Source: Chloroflexales bacterium
Lineage (GTDB): Bacteria; Chloroflexota; Chloroflexia; Chloroflexales; Chloroflexaceae
Assembly (NCBI GenBank): GCA_013336035.1
Contig: JAAXUL010000452.1
Location: forward strand, 1 to 6,643
DNA length: 6,643 bases
Direction of reading: 5' to 3'
Part shown: piece by piece, positions 5,123 through 6,643 of the stretch
How the letters are laid out: every line of letters begins with the position of its first letter
How positions within the stretch are numbered: the stretch's first letter is position 1
Translations under genes and position numbers: made by a program
Notes under the pieces: model-generated
Told to the model about the DNA's origin: nothing
What the model saw: the letters and a program-made list of their open reading frames with translations, nothing else
The model's database searches: none

Positions 5123-6622
5123 ATGTACACCTTCATCAAGCTCGGTGGCTCCGTCATCACCGATAAGTCCGGGCAAGAGGCGGCCGACCTGCCGGTGATC
5201 ACGCGCCTCGCGGCCGAGCTCGCCGCGGCCCGCGCCGCCCGCCCCGGGCTGCCGATCATCCTCGGCCACGGCAGCGGCTCGTTCGGCCACCACTACGCCG
5301 CCCGTTACGGCGTCCACAAGGGCCTCGCCCCCGACGCCGTTAGCGAAGCTGACGCGCAGCGTTTCTACGCCGGCTTCGCCATCACCGCCAGCGCCGCCCT
5401 GCGCCTTAACCGCATTGTCGTCGACGCCCTCCTCGCCGCCGGGGCGCCAGCGCTCACCCTCCAGCCCTCCGCCAGCCTCTGGGCCAGCGGCGGCCGGATC
5501 GTCGCCTGGGACACCGACCACATCGGGCGGGCCCTCGGCCGCGGCCTTGTCCCCGTCGTCTATGGCGACGTGGCCTTCGACAGCGACCAGGGCACCGCGA
5601 TCATCTCTACCGAGGCCCTCCTCGCCCACCTGGTCGAGGCGACCGCCCTGCGCCCCACGCGCGTCATCCTTGTCGGCGAGGACGCCGTCTACACCGCCGA
5701 CCCACGCATCGACCCCACGGCCGAGCGCGTCCCCCTGATCACCGCCGCCAACCTCGCCGCCGTCCTCCACGGCGCCGCTGGCTCTCACGCCGTCGATGTC
5801 ACCGGCGGCATGCGCAGTAAGCTCGAGCTTATGTGGCGCCTCGTCCAGCGTATCCCGACCCTCGAGATCCGCCTGATCGGGCCCGAAGACCTGATCGAGG
5901 GAAAACCTCTCGCGGGTGTCAGTGGCCGGCACCGCAGCCTTGTTGAAGACGCTATCCGGGAATACGAGCTGCCGTTGCCTGATTGGGTTATCGGCGATGT
6001 CGGCACAACAATTTACCAAGTACATGCCGAGGAATGGCTGCACTGGTCTGAATGGGAACAGGAGGTCTCCGCTGATTGGCGGGGCTTGACGGCGAACAAT
6101 TTACGGCCATTATTTACCGACTTGGAGTCATTGCATTTACAGGAAGAAAGCAAACAAAACCGTTACAAACTCAGCTACTATGTGCCATTACAAACGGACA
6201 TCCGCGCTTTGCAGCGAGAAATGTCGCGGCGCCTTAACATGGCAAGCATGGCGGCCAGCTTAATCTACAGTGTCGACGAAGCGGCGTCGATGGGTCTCCT
6301 GGATGTGTTGCCGGCGCTCGCCACCAAGCTCCATGCCGTGGAATTTTTAATGCAACATCAGGGCTTTGATTACACCAACACCTTTTTCGCCGGGGACAGC
6401 GGCAACGATTTGCCGGTACTCGCCAGCGCGGTACCCTCTGTATTGGTTGCAAATGCTGACAGCGATGTTATCGAACAAGCCAAATCCCAAGCCCTGCAAC
6501 AGGGAACGATGGCGGCATTGTATCTGGCGCAAGGCGGTTTTCTGGGCATGAACGGCAATTACAGCGCGGGCATTCTTGAGGGCGTCTCGCACTTTTTCCC
6601 CTTTACTCGTTGTTGGATGTAA
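5123..6622 (+). CDS. Chimeric ORF: isopentenyl phosphate kinase fused in frame to a truncated sucrose-phosphate-phosphatase-like HAD domain
   Basis: The 499-codon frame has two unrelated parts. Residues 1 to about 262 are an amino-acid-kinase-fold isopentenyl phosphate kinase, which phosphorylates isopentenyl phosphate to IPP in the alternative mevalonate pathway. Its marks are KLGGSVITDK (6-15), GHGSGSFGHH (48-57, His56 matching the catalytic His), VYGDVAFD (146-153), an ISTEALLAHL segment (161-170), VGEDAVYTADP (184-194) and VDVTGGMRSKLE (224-235). Normal members end soon after this with a GxGTxI strand, which is absent. From about residue 266 the protein is a HAD-IIB phosphatase: VSGRH (266-270), PDWVIGDVGTTIY, YKLSYY (348-353), LDVLPALATK (Lys402), AGDSGND (423-429) and SAGILEGVSHFF (481-492). 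The phosphatase's N-terminal DxDxT nucleophile is missing. GC content falls sharply at the junction. The kinase part alone is a sound call; a functional bifunctional enzyme is doubtful. Confidence 0.75.
   Translation: MYTFIKLGGSVITDKSGQEAADLPVITRLAAELAAARAARPGLPIILGHGSGSFGHHYAARYGVHKGLAPDAVSEADAQRFYAGFAITASAALRLNRIVVDALLAAGAPALTLQPSASLWASGGRIVAWDTDHIGRALGRGLVPVVYGDVAFDSDQGTAIISTEALLAHLVEATALRPTRVILVGEDAVYTADPRIDPTAERVPLITAANLAAVLHGAAGSHAVDVTGGMRSKLELMWRLVQRIPTLEIRLIGPEDLIEGKPLAGVSGRHRSLVEDAIREYELPLPDWVIGDVGTTIYQVHAEEWLHWSEWEQEVSADWRGLTANNLRPLFTDLESLHLQEESKQNRYKLSYYVPLQTDIRALQREMSRRLNMASMAASLIYSVDEAASMGLLDVLPALATKLHAVEFLMQHQGFDYTNTFFAGDSGNDLPVLASAVPSVLVANADSDVIEQAKSQALQQGTMAALYLAQGGFLGMNGNYSAGILEGVSHFFPFTRCWM
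5895..5925 (+). other. Chimera junction: composition and protein-family breakpoint
   Basis: Upstream codons are almost all C- or G-ending, as in the rest of the plus-strand genes. From about 5900 (gga, aaa, cct) and clearly after 5938, codons become AT-tolerant. By hand count, 5221-5280 has 51 G/C of 60 bases and 6121-6180 only 23 of 60. The protein homology changes at the same place, between the end of the kinase core (LIGPEDLI) and the VSGRH motif of the phosphatase. The exact base cannot be fixed because both parents may share a short GGTGTC/GTGG-like stretch here. Confidence 0.75.
5918..6622 (+). pseudogene. 5'-truncated sucrose-phosphate-phosphatase-like HAD-IIB hydrolase segment
   Basis: About 234 codons match the C-terminal part of sucrose-6-phosphate phosphatase-like HAD-IIB proteins (the S6PP family, compared from memory with the Synechocystis enzyme). 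Motif II is SGR (267-269 of the fused frame), motif III is Lys402 in ALATKLHA, and motif IV is GDSGND (424-429, with Asp425 and Asp429 as Mg ligands). The missing ~40 N-terminal residues would hold the DxDxT nucleophile, without which phosphatase activity is not expected. The cap region (YQVHAEEWLHWSEWEQEVSA) is complete and the C-terminus SAGILEGVSHFFPF looks natural. Moderate GC and mixed codon use, unlike the rest of the window, suggest a gammaproteobacterial-type source. It has no promoter or start codon of its own that I can support. Confidence 0.6.
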
Positions 6623-6643
6623 CAAACAGATGATTAATTGGCG

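Noticed and set aside
4169..6043. A 624-codon open frame on the minus strand opposite the prenyltransferase and kinase genes.
   Set aside because: It is an antisense shadow of GC-rich genes: its product is an Asp/Glu/Gly-rich low-complexity string with no domain, and it crosses the composition break at about 5920.
6347..6625. Minus-strand frames of 62-92 codons opposite the phosphatase segment.
   Set aside because: No motif or start signal; the plus strand carries the conserved GDSGND and GILEG motifs over the same bases.
6630..6643. An ATG 7 bases after the stop of the chimeric ORF, possibly the start of a next gene.
   Set aside because: Only about five codons are visible and there is no clear Shine-Dalgarno, so it cannot be supported from this window.
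1..6643. CRISPR arrays, tRNA or rRNA genes, insertion sequences, toxin-antitoxin or phage genes.
   Set aside because: No regularly spaced repeats, tRNA-like cloverleaf, transposase motifs or terminal inverted repeats were seen on either strand.

Overview
The window looks like a high-GC Chloroflexota genome, probably of the Roseiflexus/Kouleothrix type. The reasons are the very GC-rich coding style, a bacterial isopentenyl phosphate kinase (known in bacteria mainly from Chloroflexota such as Roseiflexus castenholzii), a four-cysteine L28 protein, and a degV-recG-rpmB neighbourhood. The assignment rests on protein features read by eye, not on a database search. The last ~700 bases do not share this composition and look proteobacterial.

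Layout, left to right. (1) Minus strand, 1-1187: degV (DegV-family fatty-acid-binding protein) is followed by a gene cut off by the left edge that resembles the N-terminal region of RecG helicase. A GC-rich hairpin lies between them. (2) Plus strand, 1250-1517: rpmB (ribosomal protein L28) with its own good sigma-A-type promoter, divergent from degV. A strong hairpin at 1542-1576 sits between convergent rpmB and ilvE and can serve both. (3) Minus strand, 3984-1632: a compact operon rdgB (ITP/XTP pyrophosphatase), a YycJ/WalJ-like metallo-beta-lactamase-fold hydrolase, and ilvE (branched-chain aminotransferase). The genes are joined by a 4-base ATGA overlap and by a Shine-Dalgarno site that overlaps the preceding stop codon. 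The rdgB promoter would give an almost leaderless mRNA. (4) An intergenic region at 3985-4126 with divergent promoters. The plus-strand promoter is embedded in an imperfect dyad centred exactly on its -10 box. (5) Plus strand, 4127-5107: a UbiA-family membrane prenyltransferase of the decaprenyl-phosphate phosphoribosyltransferase type. (6) Plus strand, 5123-6622: one open frame that starts as isopentenyl phosphate kinase and continues, without a stop, as the C-terminal three quarters of a sucrose-phosphate-phosphatase-like HAD hydrolase.

The prenyltransferase and the kinase fit one theme: isoprenoid precursor supply (IP to IPP) and use of a polyprenyl-phosphate acceptor. The most striking feature is the chimeric ORF. 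Its junction (about 5895-5925) coincides with an abrupt drop in GC and a change in codon use. The kinase loses its extreme C-terminus, and the phosphatase loses its DxDxT nucleophile. I consider an inter-species assembly chimera or an illegitimate recombination product more likely than a working fusion enzyme, but the frame is intact and the junction should be checked in reads.
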